Source: Syntrophorhabdaceae bacterium (GTDB lineage: Bacteria > Desulfobacterota > Syntrophorhabdia > Syntrophorhabdales > Syntrophorhabdaceae). Taken from it: a stretch of 58,971 bases of DNA. The notes under the pieces are model-generated. The model ran no database searches. It saw only the letters and a program-made list of their open reading frames with translations, and was not told the origin of the DNA. This document shows positions 51,801 to 58,971 of the stretch, piece after piece. A program made the position numbers and the translations under genes. The stretch spans positions 1-58,971 of the forward strand of contig DASXUJ010000067.1 of the NCBI GenBank assembly GCA_036504895.1, in the 5' to 3' direction. Every line of letters begins with the position of its first letter. The stretch's first letter is position 1.

Positions 51801-52534
51801 CGGGCGAGGGAGATCATGCTCTGCGACCCGTTGGACGCTGCGCTGAGGGAACGGCCCATGTGGCCCGGAATGGGGCAGTAGATCTCCGTACCCCGGTCGT
51901 TGATCGCCCAGGCGCCTCCTGTCTTTGCGACCTTTATTCCGGACAAAAAGTCCTGCGAGACATGGTCGAAATCGATAAGCACTCCCACGGTACCCGCAAA
52001 ACGGCCGCCATCGAAGACGGGATAGTGATATGCAATGGTCTGGAAGCCCTGAATGGCGGTAAAAACCTCGCTTACCGCGGGTTCCCGTTTTGAGAGAACG
52101 TCCCGGATGTGGGGCTGGTGAGATATATCTTTCCCCGCCGTACCAATCGAATAAGGCACGGTATACACGATCCTCCCATACTCGTCGATTCGGGATACAC
52201 CTCTGACGTCGCGGCCCTGGGCGCGAAAGATCGTCTCCATGACCTCTTTCCCTTCCATGTTCAGACGGATAATGCGCCGGTCCGTGGAGAGAACTTTCAA
52301 GGTCCTCTCGTGCTGGGCCATGAGCTTTTCGATGCTCCTTGCCGCCTGTTTGGCGAGAACCATCTGCCGCTTATTGTATTCTTCTATGAGGTTGGCTTTC
52401 ACCTGACCGTAAAAGGAGAAGAAGAGGTATCCGCAAAGGAAGATGACAAGGGCCAGCAGCACAAAGCCGCCCTCTCTTTGAAGCCTTTTCCGTAGCCTTT
52501 TCAGGCAGGAGGCGTCAAAGCGGAACCGATTCAT
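48872..52534 (-). CDS. Cache/multi-PAS hybrid sensor histidine kinase with receiver
   Basis: A 1220-residue membrane sensor kinase. A first membrane helix (about 24-42), a periplasmic double-Cache-like sensor (about 50-300) and a second helix (about 306-325) precede four PAS domains (about 355-860). The HisKA segment has [17 protein letters not shown], the HATPase [14 protein letters not shown] and DTGLGMDEA...[12 protein letters not shown], and the C-terminal receiver has [10 protein letters not shown] and acceptor Asp in [12 protein letters not shown]. The start at ATG 52534 has GGAAG; ATG 52570 is an in-frame alternative. The periplasmic domain suggests sensing of a small organic molecule. 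The papain-like gene follows. Confidence 0.92.
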   Translation of the reverse strand: MNRFRFDASCLKRLRKRLQREGGFVLLALVIFLCGYLFFSFYGQVKANLIEEYNKRQMVLAKQAARSIEKLMAQHERTLKVLSTDRRIIRLNMEGKEVMETIFRAQGRDVRGVSRIDEYGRIVYTVPYSIGTAGKDISHQPHIRDVLSKREPAVSEVFTAIQGFQTIAYHYPVFDGGRFAGTVGVLIDFDHVSQDFLSGIKVAKTGGAWAINDRGTEIYCPIPGHMGRSLSAASNGSQSMISLAREMMAGKTGTGIYYLHKRDGERMTALKKHVAYAPAAVGAARWSIAVGTPEEEILEDMVLFRNKLLLLFAVLLVGSIIFSYYSFRAGGIIAEEEKRRRAEEALRESEEKYRHIFESSIEGIFQTSPGGRLLMANPALAHMHGYDNPEEMMTSVRHIEDTYVHPELRLPFMQELSEKGEVNQFEVELFRKDGSTFLASFNARAVRDGEGRVVRHEGTAQDITERNEKGRELLQKTALLEAQLNASPDAILVTHKGKRILQNRLFLEKIGAPATITADDEDTSFLEWVTDLTKDPEQFLERVRYLSDHEDETSRDEVELKDGTTVDRYSSPVIGRNGEHFGRLWIFRDVTEKKRAHEELREYQKAMEGSRDIMIVLDRSYRYRAVNQSYLKYRMISREEVIGRRVEEIIGKELFEKVIKTLLEACFKGDVIQIEMKQSYPGMGERDFYATYLPIMGAGEIDRAVLVMHDITDRKRAEEALRESEEKYRSVVESSLMGFYVVQDGVFRFVNRGFCEIFGYEREEIVGRLNPVANAIPEDRHLVEENIKKRLSGEQNFIEYEFRTMKKDGKVINVKVLGGTMVYDGQPAATGTLIDITREKSLEAQLRQSQKMEAIGTLAGGIAHDFNNLLTVLIGYANLLQMRTEASNPLRVYVDRIMTASQKAANLTRGLLAFSRTQPLALEPHDINELIRTAGKLFGRLLTEDIEVKLKLSPEEMIVMADSSQIDQILFNLVTNARDAMTEGGTLSIETKPVTLDKEFVRIHGFDNPGAYALLSVTDTGLGMDEAMKEKIFDPFFTTKAVGRGTGIGLSTVYGIVKQHHGYIYVYSEPEVGTAFHIYLPLSQCPAKEAAGPLPEIKHGTETVLVAEDDQTVRSLLNAVLTGSGYSVIEAIDGEDAIDQFSKSRDIALVILDSVMPRKNGRQAYNEINRRDPSVKVLFTSGYTRDVILDKGIEAKELDFISKPVSPLELLRKVREVLDR

Positions 52535-52570
52535 CTCATCTTCCGGACATGCCCTTTCGGCACGCGCCAT

Positions 52571-52992
52571 ATCTTGTTGCGACTTTCCCGGGGCTGTATC
52601 ATATTATTATTATCGGTTCCCGGGGTTTATCACTTAATGACATGCGGGCACGGTTTTTAAAGGTTGAGCTCATCCCGGGCATAGGGCAAGCCTGTCCCCC
52701 TTTTGTGAAATATTTTAACAAAGAGGGACGGGGGGCTGGACTTTTTCTCTCCCTCATGTTACTTTTAGGAGGTATTGGTTATGCTCCATTATTTGCATTA
52801 CCTTGCAGCATAATGATCCACATGCGAGAGGCATAAAACTAATGTATCAGTTTAGAAACAATATAAGCATTCTCAAGGTTTTAGCCTTCCGGTTGATTCC
52901 GTCTTTATCGCTGAAAGTTATCAATCCGGAAACAGGCCGGCGAATGAAGGTATTAAGAAAGGAGGGGGCTTGAATTCCCTGTCCCGAAAGTC
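52571..52992. other. intergenic leader of the acyl-CoA synthetase
   Basis: About 420 bases between divergent genes. It holds a tiny ORF with an ideal SD (see next entry), A/T-rich DNA to 52920 and, at 52959, AAGGAGGGGG 30 bases before the acs start, which instead precedes an eight-codon TTG frame ending at the acs ATG (TCATGA overlap). No gene of normal size was supported. Confidence 0.45.
52781..52813 (+). other. possible leader peptide ORF (10 codons)
   Basis: An ATG preceded by AGGAGG at eight bases spacing encodes MLHYLHYLAA. The stop TAA overlaps the ATG of another mini-ORF (MIHMREA). The repeated Leu-His-Tyr could allow ribosome-based control, but no terminator/antiterminator pair was found. 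Confidence 0.25.
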
Positions 52993-55095
52993 ATGAGCTA
53001 TCGAAATCTGAAGTCCCTTATCTCACCCCAATCCGTTGCCGTAATCGGCGCGACGGACAGTGTGGACAAGCCCGGGTATGCGGTTCTTTTTAACCTCATC
53101 AAGAGCGGCTTTCCGGGTAGAATTTATCCGGTAAACCCCGGCAAAGATGAACTTCTCGGCCTTCGGGCCTATAAAACCCTCGGGGAGATCGGGCAGCCCA
53201 TCGACCTTGCGGTAATCGCCATCCCCGCGAAGATGGTCCTCGACACCCTCGAGGTCTGCGGCTCACTCGGGGTCGGCTCGGTGATCATCATATCGGCCGG
53301 CTTCCGTGAAACCGGCCACGAAGGACTGGTCGCGGAGCACGGGATCGCGAATATCGCCCATCGGTATCAGATGCCCGTCCTCGGCCCCAACTGCCTGGGT
53401 CTCATCCATACCACCACCCCCTTGAACGTAACTTTTGCGGCGGGCATGCCGCCCCGGGGAGACATCGCCTTCATGTCCCAATCCGGTGCGCTCTGCACAT
53501 GTATTCTCGATATCTCCCTTGCCCAAAACGTGGGGTTTTCCAGTTTCGTGAGTCTGGGCAATAAGGCGGACCTGAATGAGATAGATTTTCTCGAAGCCTA
53601 TGCGGCGCTGCCCGAGGTAAAAGTGGTCCTTGCGTACCTCGAGGGGATCACCAATGGCAGCCGTTTCATTGAAGTGGCGAGGCAGTTCACGAAGAAAAAA
53701 CCGATCATCGCGATCAAGGCGGGCGTAACCGCGAGCGGCTCCAAGGCGGTGAGCAGTCACACGGGGGCCCTTGCGGGCAGTGAGCGCGCCTATGAAGCGG
53801 CATTCGCGCAAGCAGGTGTGATCCGGGCGGAATCGGTAGGGGAATTGTTCGACTACGCCATCGCGTTCTCGCGACAACCCTTGCCCCGTAACAATACCGT
53901 GGCGGTGGTCACCAACGCGGGTGGTCCCGGCATCATGTGTACCGATGCCATCGAACGCGCCGGGCTTCGCCTCGCGACCCTTACCGACGACACGATGAAC
54001 AGCCTCAAAGACGCCCTCCCTCCTGCCGCGAGCGTATTGAACCCCGTCGATCTTTTGGGGGACGCGGGAACCGAGCGCTACGCATCCGCCATAAAGACGG
54101 TGATGGCCGATCCGAACGTGGGGGCCCTTGTGGTGATCCTGACCCCCCAGTTCACGACAAAGATCGATGAGACGGCCGTGGTGGTGGCAGAGGCAGCCAA
54201 AGGCGCGAAAATCCCTATATTCACCTGCTTCATGGGTGAAGCATCCATACGGAACGCCGTAAGAACCCTGACCGATCATAGCATACCGAACTACATGATG
54301 CCGGAGCGCGCAATCGATGCGCTGGCGGTCATGGTCAGGCAGCGGGACTGGCAGGAAAAGGCTGCCCCTCCCTACGAGACCATCGACCTCGATACTCACA
54401 AAGTGCACGAAGTCTTCGAGAGGGTGAGGAAGGAAGGGAGGGTCACCATCGGCGACGCGGAAGCCCGGGATGTGCTCGAAGCCTACCGCATACCCATGCC
54501 TGCCTCCAAGCTATGCAAAACCGCGGATGAGGCGGTGGCTTTTGCCGATGAGATAGGCTATCCCGTGGTACTCAAGATCGCTTCTCCCGACATTCTCCAT
54601 AAAACCGATATCGGAGGGGTAAGGCTCAACGTGAGGACCGCCTCCGACGTGCGCGACTCCTTCGACCTCATCACCTTCCGGGCCGCCCGATATACGCCCC
54701 ACGCCGACATCTGGGGCTGTCTCGTGCAGCAGCAGGTCCATGGGGGAAAGGAAGTGATTATCGGGATGAACCGGGACCCCCAGTTCGGGCCGCTGGTCAT
54801 GTTCGGCCTCGGGGGAATTTATGTGGAAGCGCTTAAAGACGTGGTCTTTCAGATCGCCCCCTTCTCCCGCCAGGACGCCGTGGAGATGATCTCCAAACTC
54901 CGGTCTTCCAACCTTTTGATGGGAGTCCGGGGCGAGGCGAGGTCCGACCTTGGGGCAATCGCGGATACTCTCCTCAAAGTCTCCCAGCTCGTGGTCGATT
55001 TTCCCGATATCGTGGAGATGGATATAAACCCGTTGATGGTCTTCGAGGACGGCAGGGGCGCCATGGGCATGGACATGAGGCTGGTTCTCGCATGA
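52993..55095 (+). CDS. ADP-forming acetyl/acyl-CoA synthetase, single chain
   Basis: A 700-residue NDP-forming acyl-CoA synthetase that conserves energy as ATP from an acyl-CoA. Domains in order: CoA-binding Rossmann domain (about 8-130, SVAVIGATDSVDKPG), succinyl-CoA-ligase-like domain with the phospho-histidine H256 in SSHTGALAGSE, and a C-terminal ATP-grasp domain from about 470 (GYPVVLKIASPDILHKTD). Start ATG has no close SD; translation may be coupled to a short upstream frame. It is the usual ATP-yielding enzyme of acetogenic or syntrophic metabolism when phosphotransacetylase/acetate kinase are absent. Confidence 0.93.
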   Translation: MSYRNLKSLISPQSVAVIGATDSVDKPGYAVLFNLIKSGFPGRIYPVNPGKDELLGLRAYKTLGEIGQPIDLAVIAIPAKMVLDTLEVCGSLGVGSVIIISAGFRETGHEGLVAEHGIANIAHRYQMPVLGPNCLGLIHTTTPLNVTFAAGMPPRGDIAFMSQSGALCTCILDISLAQNVGFSSFVSLGNKADLNEIDFLEAYAALPEVKVVLAYLEGITNGSRFIEVARQFTKKKPIIAIKAGVTASGSKAVSSHTGALAGSERAYEAAFAQAGVIRAESVGELFDYAIAFSRQPLPRNNTVAVVTNAGGPGIMCTDAIERAGLRLATLTDDTMNSLKDALPPAASVLNPVDLLGDAGTERYASAIKTVMADPNVGALVVILTPQFTTKIDETAVVVAEAAKGAKIPIFTCFMGEASIRNAVRTLTDHSIPNYMMPERAIDALAVMVRQRDWQEKAAPPYETIDLDTHKVHEVFERVRKEGRVTIGDAEARDVLEAYRIPMPASKLCKTADEAVAFADEIGYPVVLKIASPDILHKTDIGGVRLNVRTASDVRDSFDLITFRAARYTPHADIWGCLVQQQVHGGKEVIIGMNRDPQFGPLVMFGLGGIYVEALKDVVFQIAPFSRQDAVEMISKLRSSNLLMGVRGEARSDLGAIADTLLKVSQLVVDFPDIVEMDINPLMVFEDGRGAMGMDMRLVLA

Positions 55096-55108
55096 CAAGG
55101 AGGCAGTA

Positions 55109-56185
55109 ATGGCTACAACTCTCTATGTAACATCGACCAAAAGGTTCTCGGGCAAGACCGCCCTCTGCATGGGCCTTGCCTACCGTTTTCAGAAAGCCGG
55201 CCTCGCGAGCGGCTATATGAAGCCCGTAAGCACCACCGCCCGCGCCGTGGGCGAGCAGATCATCGATGAGGACGCGGTCTTCATACGCGCCGCCCTCGGT
55301 CAGACCGATCCTCCCGAGATAATGGTCCCTCTCATTCTTTCCGAACAGGAGGCACGGGCAGCCCTCGAGCGCCCGGACCACAAGGAGATCGAGGCACGCC
55401 TCCTCGCCGCCCACCGCGTTGTGAGCGAGAACAAGGACGTGGTGATCATGGAGGGCGGCTCGAGCTTACGGGAAGGTTTTATCGTCAACCTCCAGGCCGC
55501 GAAGGTGGCGGAAGTCACCGGGGCCCGGACCGTCGTCATCGTACCGTACCAGAATACGCTCCAGACCATCGACGACCTTCTCGCAGCCCATGAATGGCTC
55601 GGGAGATCTGCCCTGGGGGCGGTCATCAACAGCGTGCCCCAGTACAACATGGGTCTCGTCCAGGAGAAAGTGAAGCCTTATATGGAAAAACGAGGCCTCC
55701 CCGTATTCGCCGTCATCCCCCGCAACAAAGCCCTCATGTCAATAAGCATTCGGGAGCTTGTAGATGAGCTGGGAGGCGAGGTGCTCTGCTGCCGGAATGC
55801 AGACGACGAGCTCGTGGAGACCCTTATGGTAGGCGCCATGAGCGCGGAGAGCGCCCTCACCCACTTCCGCAGGGGGGTGAACAAGGCGGTCATCACCGGC
55901 GGCGACAGGCCCGATATCCAGCTCGCGGCCCTGGAGACTTCCACGCGCTGCCTCATCCTCACGGGAAACCTGCGGCCTTCTTCCCTTATCATCGGCCTCG
56001 CCGAAGAAAGGGGCGTGCCCATTATCCTCTCCCATTACGACACCATGAAAACCATGGAGATCGTGGAGGGCTTCTTCGGCAAAACAAGGTTTCACCAGCC
56101 GAAAAAGGTTGAGCACTTCAAGGCCCTCCTCGATAAATATATGGATTTCACGGGCCTGGGAAAGGCCCTTGGGCTTCCCCTTTAA
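55109..56185 (+). CDS. BioD-like P-loop/DRTGG-domain protein
   Basis: A 358-residue protein with an N-terminal BioD/Pta-N-like NTPase domain (P-loop STKRFSGKTALCMGLA, VVIMEGGSSLREG as Walker B-like, NSVPQYNM) and a C-terminal DRTGG domain from about 215 (ELVDELGGEVLCC, GDRPDIQLAALETSTRCLILTGN). This is the regulatory half of long phosphotransacetylases without the catalytic PTA domain. The 13-base gap after the acetyl-CoA synthetase gene, SD CAAGGAGG, argues it modulates that enzyme or its acyl pools. Confidence 0.9.
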   Translation: MATTLYVTSTKRFSGKTALCMGLAYRFQKAGLASGYMKPVSTTARAVGEQIIDEDAVFIRAALGQTDPPEIMVPLILSEQEARAALERPDHKEIEARLLAAHRVVSENKDVVIMEGGSSLREGFIVNLQAAKVAEVTGARTVVIVPYQNTLQTIDDLLAAHEWLGRSALGAVINSVPQYNMGLVQEKVKPYMEKRGLPVFAVIPRNKALMSISIRELVDELGGEVLCCRNADDELVETLMVGAMSAESALTHFRRGVNKAVITGGDRPDIQLAALETSTRCLILTGNLRPSSLIIGLAEERGVPIILSHYDTMKTMEIVEGFFGKTRFHQPKKVEHFKALLDKYMDFTGLGKALGLPL

Positions 56186-56202
56186 GGTTAAAAGGTAAAA
56201 AC

Positions 56203-56232
56203 AGGGCCGCCTGTCATCCGGCAGGCGGCCCT
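56203..56232. terminator. bidirectional terminator
   Basis: AGGGCCGCCTG/CAGGCGGCCCT perfect arms with an eight-base loop, T-rich on both sides, between the converging synthetase operon and htrA. Confidence 0.85.
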
Positions 56233-56253
56233 TTCTCTTTCTTTTCCCCCGGT

Positions 56254-57729
56254 TCAGCCTTTCATTGTAATATAGAGGCTCGCGCTTCCGCGCTGCACGA
56301 GGAGCAGGAGGAGACCCTTGTCTCCTGCTTTCTGTGCTTCCCGCTTTACCTCTGTGACGCTCTTGACCGGTTTCCGGTTCACTTCGATAATCACGTCGCC
56401 CCTTTGGACGGATGCCTCGTCAGCAGGGCTTCCCGGCTCCACTCCGGCGACCACCACACCCTGGCTGATGCGTAGACCCATGCTCCGCGCGGTTTCGGGG
56501 CTCAGGTCCTGGAGCGTAAGCCCCCACGCCCCCTTCGTGGTTTCCTCTTCCTTCACGGTCTCGGTATCCGCGGACGCCAGCTTCCCGGTCTTTACCTTGA
56601 GGGTCATCTCTTTACCTTCCCTGAAGATGCGCAGAGATGTTACCTGGTCGACGGGGGTGGCTGCCACGGCGGAAGAAAGCTCGTGACCTTCTTTGATCTC
56701 TTTGCCGTCATAGGAGAAGATCACATCTCCCCGTTTTATCCCGCTTTTGTCCGCAGGGCTGCCTTCGACCACATCGCTTACCAGGACCCCCTTTACAGAT
56801 TTCATATTAAGGGAGGAGGCAAGGTTTTCAGTGAGGTTCTGAATGCTCACGCCGAGGTATCCCCTCGTCACCTGGCCCTTGGAAACGAGCTGGGGCAGGA
56901 GTGTCTTTGCGGTGTTCACCGGGATCGCAAAGCCGATGCCCTGGCCCTGGGGGATAATCGCCGTATTGATGCCCACTACTTCGCCTTTCATATTGAACAG
57001 GGGGCCGCCGGAATTACCGGGGTTGATGGGCGCGTCGGTCTGTATGAAGTCATCGTAAGGTCCCGCGCCGATGATCCTGCCCTTTGCGCTCACGATGCCC
57101 GAGGTGACCGTGTTGCTGAGGCCGAAGGGGTTGCCGATGGCGAGGACCCACTCGCCCACGCGCAGGGCCTCGGAGTTTCCCAGTACTGCCGCCTTGAAAG
57201 AGCCCTGCCCTTCGAGTTTCAGGACCGCGAGGTCCGTCTTGGGGTCTTTGCCTATGACACGTGCCTTGAACTCCCGTTTGTCGCTGAAGGTTACCACGAT
57301 CTCTTTCGCTTCTTCCACCACATGGTAATTGGTGAGGGCTACGCCGTCGGCGCTGATGATCACCCCCGAGCCCGCGCCCTGGGTCTTGTATGTCCCGCCG
57401 CCTTTCGGCATGTCACCGAAGAAATGGCGGAACATATCGCCGAAGGGCCCCTCCCTCATCTGTGAGGGATCGGAAAAGCCCGTCTTCTGGACCTTCGTGA
57501 CCTTTATGTTCACTACCGCAGGTCCAAGTCCTTCCGCAAGGTCCGCGAATGAGGGGAGGGAGTTGTGGCCTCCCTGAAGAGGGGCAGCGACCGCGGCCCG
57601 GGAGTACCCTGTGAGCTTCATGGAAGAGGCGAGGAGCATGCCGCCAAAGAGGAAGACTGCGGCGACCGCCGCCATGGCCGGATATCTGAATGTGCCTGTT
57701 CTGAAATAGGAACCTACACGGTGGATCAT
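56254..57729 (-). CDS. Do-family serine endopeptidase (HtrA/DegP)
   Basis: A 491-residue periplasmic protease-chaperone with a signal/anchor helix (MAAVAAVFLFGGMLLAS). The catalytic triad is H136 (NYHVVEE), D166 (KTDLAVLKL) and S240 (PGNSGGP). Two PDZ domains follow (GVLVSDVVEGSPADKSGIK and GVVVAGVEPGSPADEASVQ). Start MIHRVG has AGAAGGAGG. Envelope protein quality control. The two-component kinase upstream on the same strand is about 115 bases away and may control it, as Cpx does in E. coli; that link is inference. Confidence 0.95.
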   Translation of the reverse strand: MIHRVGSYFRTGTFRYPAMAAVAAVFLFGGMLLASSMKLTGYSRAAVAAPLQGGHNSLPSFADLAEGLGPAVVNIKVTKVQKTGFSDPSQMREGPFGDMFRHFFGDMPKGGGTYKTQGAGSGVIISADGVALTNYHVVEEAKEIVVTFSDKREFKARVIGKDPKTDLAVLKLEGQGSFKAAVLGNSEALRVGEWVLAIGNPFGLSNTVTSGIVSAKGRIIGAGPYDDFIQTDAPINPGNSGGPLFNMKGEVVGINTAIIPQGQGIGFAIPVNTAKTLLPQLVSKGQVTRGYLGVSIQNLTENLASSLNMKSVKGVLVSDVVEGSPADKSGIKRGDVIFSYDGKEIKEGHELSSAVAATPVDQVTSLRIFREGKEMTLKVKTGKLASADTETVKEEETTKGAWGLTLQDLSPETARSMGLRISQGVVVAGVEPGSPADEASVQRGDVIIEVNRKPVKSVTEVKREAQKAGDKGLLLLLVQRGSASLYITMKG

Positions 57730-57843
57730 GATGGAACCTCCTTCTGTCATTATATTTCAGGTCGGAGGGCTCTTTTCCCCTCGCGCCTTCTCACAATATA
57801 AAGGAAGAAGATTAAAGGAGTATTAATGGAAGATTAGAATTTT

Positions 57844-58971
57844 CTAATCTTTCGAAACAGCTTGTGCAGGGAGGTGTACGCGAAAGGTGCTTCCTTTTCC
57901 GGGCGAGCTCTCGAGCTCTATCTTGCCGTGGTGGGCATCGACGATGGACCTCACCATGGAGAGGCCGAGTCCCGATCCTCCGAATCCTCCGGAGCGGGCC
58001 TCGGGTGACCGGTAAAAACGCTGAAAGATCTTTTCCTTCTCCTCTTCGGCCACGCCGGGACCCGTATCCTCGACCTCGAGTACCGCCCATTCAGGCGTGA
58101 CCCCGAGCGAGAGCCGGACCGATCCGCCGGGACGGTTATACTTGATCCCGTTATCGACGAGGTTGAGAAGAAGCCGTCTCAGATGGGAGTAATCGCCCTG
58201 CACCTCTGCGGGCTCTATCCGGCCGAGCCCGAGGTTTACCGATTTGGCCTCTGCGAGGGGCGCCATCTTCCTCCGCACCTCTTCGATGAGAAATGCGAGC
58301 TCCACCGGAGCATGGTCCATTTTGAGGACACCGGCGTCGGAGCGGGCGAGGAGGAGGAGACCCTCCACGAGTTGAGAGAGACGCTCCACCTCTTCGAGGG
58401 CGCTTTCGAGTACTTCTTTGTATTCCTTCGGCTCCCTCCGCGACCGCAGCGCCACCTCCATCTCTCCCCGGAGTATAGTGAGAGGCGTCTGGAGCTCGTG
58501 GGATGCGTCGGCGGTAAACTGGCGCATCTCGGAAAAGGCTGCATCCAAGCGGCCGAGCATGTTGTTTATGGTCTCGGCGAGCCTGTCGAGCTCGTCCCGC
58601 GCCCCCGAAAGGGGAAGCCTCTCGTGGAGTCGGTTTGCGCCGATCTCGCGGGCTCCGGCAATCATCCTGTCAACGGGGCCCAGGGCCCGGTGGGCGAAAA
58701 ACCAGCCCCCTCCTCCTGCCAGAGCGAGGGCAAAAGGGAAGAGAAGGGCCATGGTAAGGAGGAACCTGGTCGCCGACCTGTAAAGGTTGATCCGGGACAT
58801 ACCCACACGGACCACCGATATTACCCTCTGCCCGTCCACGACCGGCCAGGTAAGTACCCTTACCGGATACGCCTCCACACCCGTGAGAGTTTCATAGGTC
58901 GCAATACCGGCTATGGCATTGCGTCTCGCCTCAGGCGTGAAAAGTATGCCTTTGGGCTCGTTAAACCCCGG
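57844..58971 (-). CDS. HAMP-domain sensor histidine kinase, partial (N-terminus outside window)
   Basis: A membrane kinase truncated by the window end: the frame stays open to the last base, so the visible 375 residues lack the N-terminus. From left to right in the protein: part of a periplasmic region, a membrane helix (FLLTMALLFPFALALAGGG), HAMP (ALGPVDRMIAGAREIG), HisKA with FTADASHELQTPLTILRGE, HATPase with NLVDNGIKYNRPGG, DTGPGVAEEEKEKIFQRFYR and GGSGLGLSMVRSIVDAHHG. It resembles CusS/heavy-metal or envelope-stress kinases. Its response regulator probably lies just outside the window; htrA is the next gene downstream. Confidence 0.92.
   Translation of the reverse strand, partial: PGFNEPKGILFTPEARRNAIAGIATYETLTGVEAYPVRVLTWPVVDGQRVISVVRVGMSRINLYRSATRFLLTMALLFPFALALAGGGGWFFAHRALGPVDRMIAGAREIGANRLHERLPLSGARDELDRLAETINNMLGRLDAAFSEMRQFTADASHELQTPLTILRGEMEVALRSRREPKEYKEVLESALEEVERLSQLVEGLLLLARSDAGVLKMDHAPVELAFLIEEVRRKMAPLAEAKSVNLGLGRIEPAEVQGDYSHLRRLLLNLVDNGIKYNRPGGSVRLSLGVTPEWAVLEVEDTGPGVAEEEKEKIFQRFYRSPEARSGGFGGSGLGLSMVRSIVDAHHGKIELESSPGKGSTFRVHLPAQAVSKD

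Noticed and set aside
52549-52836. A 95-codon plus-strand frame upstream of the acyl-CoA synthetase
   Set aside because: No SD at its start, overlaps the kinase start, and no recognisable domain; only the mini-ORFs with an ideal SD were kept.
53263-54408. A 381-codon minus-strand frame inside the acyl-CoA synthetase gene
   Set aside because: Shadow of a well-supported gene; no domain signature.

Overview
This window reads as a chromosomal segment of a Gram-negative, strictly anaerobic, probably syntrophic bacterium of the deltaproteobacterial/Desulfobacterota type; Syntrophorhabdus-like is my best guess, from gene content only. Grounds: high GC; outer-envelope genes (MltG, HtrA, lipoproteins, periplasmic phosphatases); CoA-thioester metabolism (acyl-CoA ligase, SCP-x thiolase with DUF35 partner, ADP-forming acetyl-CoA synthetase); GlcD/GlcF-like flavin and Fe-S oxidoreductases; and large PAS and FIST sensor kinases. 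No rRNA, tRNA, CRISPR array, prophage or transposase was recognised.

Layout. 0.3-3.7 kb: FIST-domain histidine kinase and ANTAR antiterminator, overlapping by 4 bases. 3.8-6.7 kb: an unrecognised polytopic membrane protein with internal repeats, an aldehyde dehydrogenase, and the last codons of a lost short-chain dehydrogenase. 7.0-8.3 kb: an AhpD-like protein and the radical-SAM protein ArsS. 8.4-10.5 kb: CoA-binding protein, RuvX, MltG. 10.5-16.8 kb: thiolase/DUF35, acyl-CoA ligase, Fe-S and FAD oxidoreductase pair. 17-22 kb: TIM-barrel protein, adenylate kinase, two exported proteins. 22-24.2 kb: a Clp1-type P-loop kinase paired with a dual-specificity phosphatase, then a cold-shock protein and a tiny zinc ribbon. 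24.5-31.7 kb: UvrD-type helicase, class A acid phosphatase, DUF3617, TPR/Cys-cluster fusion, ALDH7-type dehydrogenase, anti-sigma-type ATPase.

31.67-35.55 kb is the most unusual DNA. A 17-unit heptamer array and two 141-bp palindrome-rich repeats stand on the left of cfa, thioredoxin and serine acetyltransferase genes, and related repeats stand inverted on the right. 35.7-41.1 kb: BON protein, universal stress protein, DinB, DUF4410, sirtuin, a probably truncated small exported protein and a lipoprotein. 41.3-47 kb: SPINDLY/OGT-like TPR glycosyltransferase, methyltransferase, zinc-ribbon Nudix protein with an extra helical domain, MFS transporter. 47-52.5 kb: secreted papain-like protease downstream of a Cache/PAS hybrid kinase. 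53-59 kb: ADP-forming acetyl-CoA synthetase with a BioD/DRTGG protein, HtrA, and a histidine kinase cut by the window end.

Two cross-cutting observations stand out. Six genes (ruvX, the uvrD-like helicase, the TPR/Cys-cluster gene, the thioredoxin, the methyltransferase and the papain-like protease) have no Shine-Dalgarno sequence, and each has a sigma70-like promoter whose predicted start of transcription falls on or within a few bases of the start codon; this predicts leaderless mRNAs. The Clp1-like kinase/DSP pair looks like an RNA 5'-end processing module, and its P-loop gene carries an in-frame 18-bp tandem expansion beside a conserved nucleotide-binding motif.
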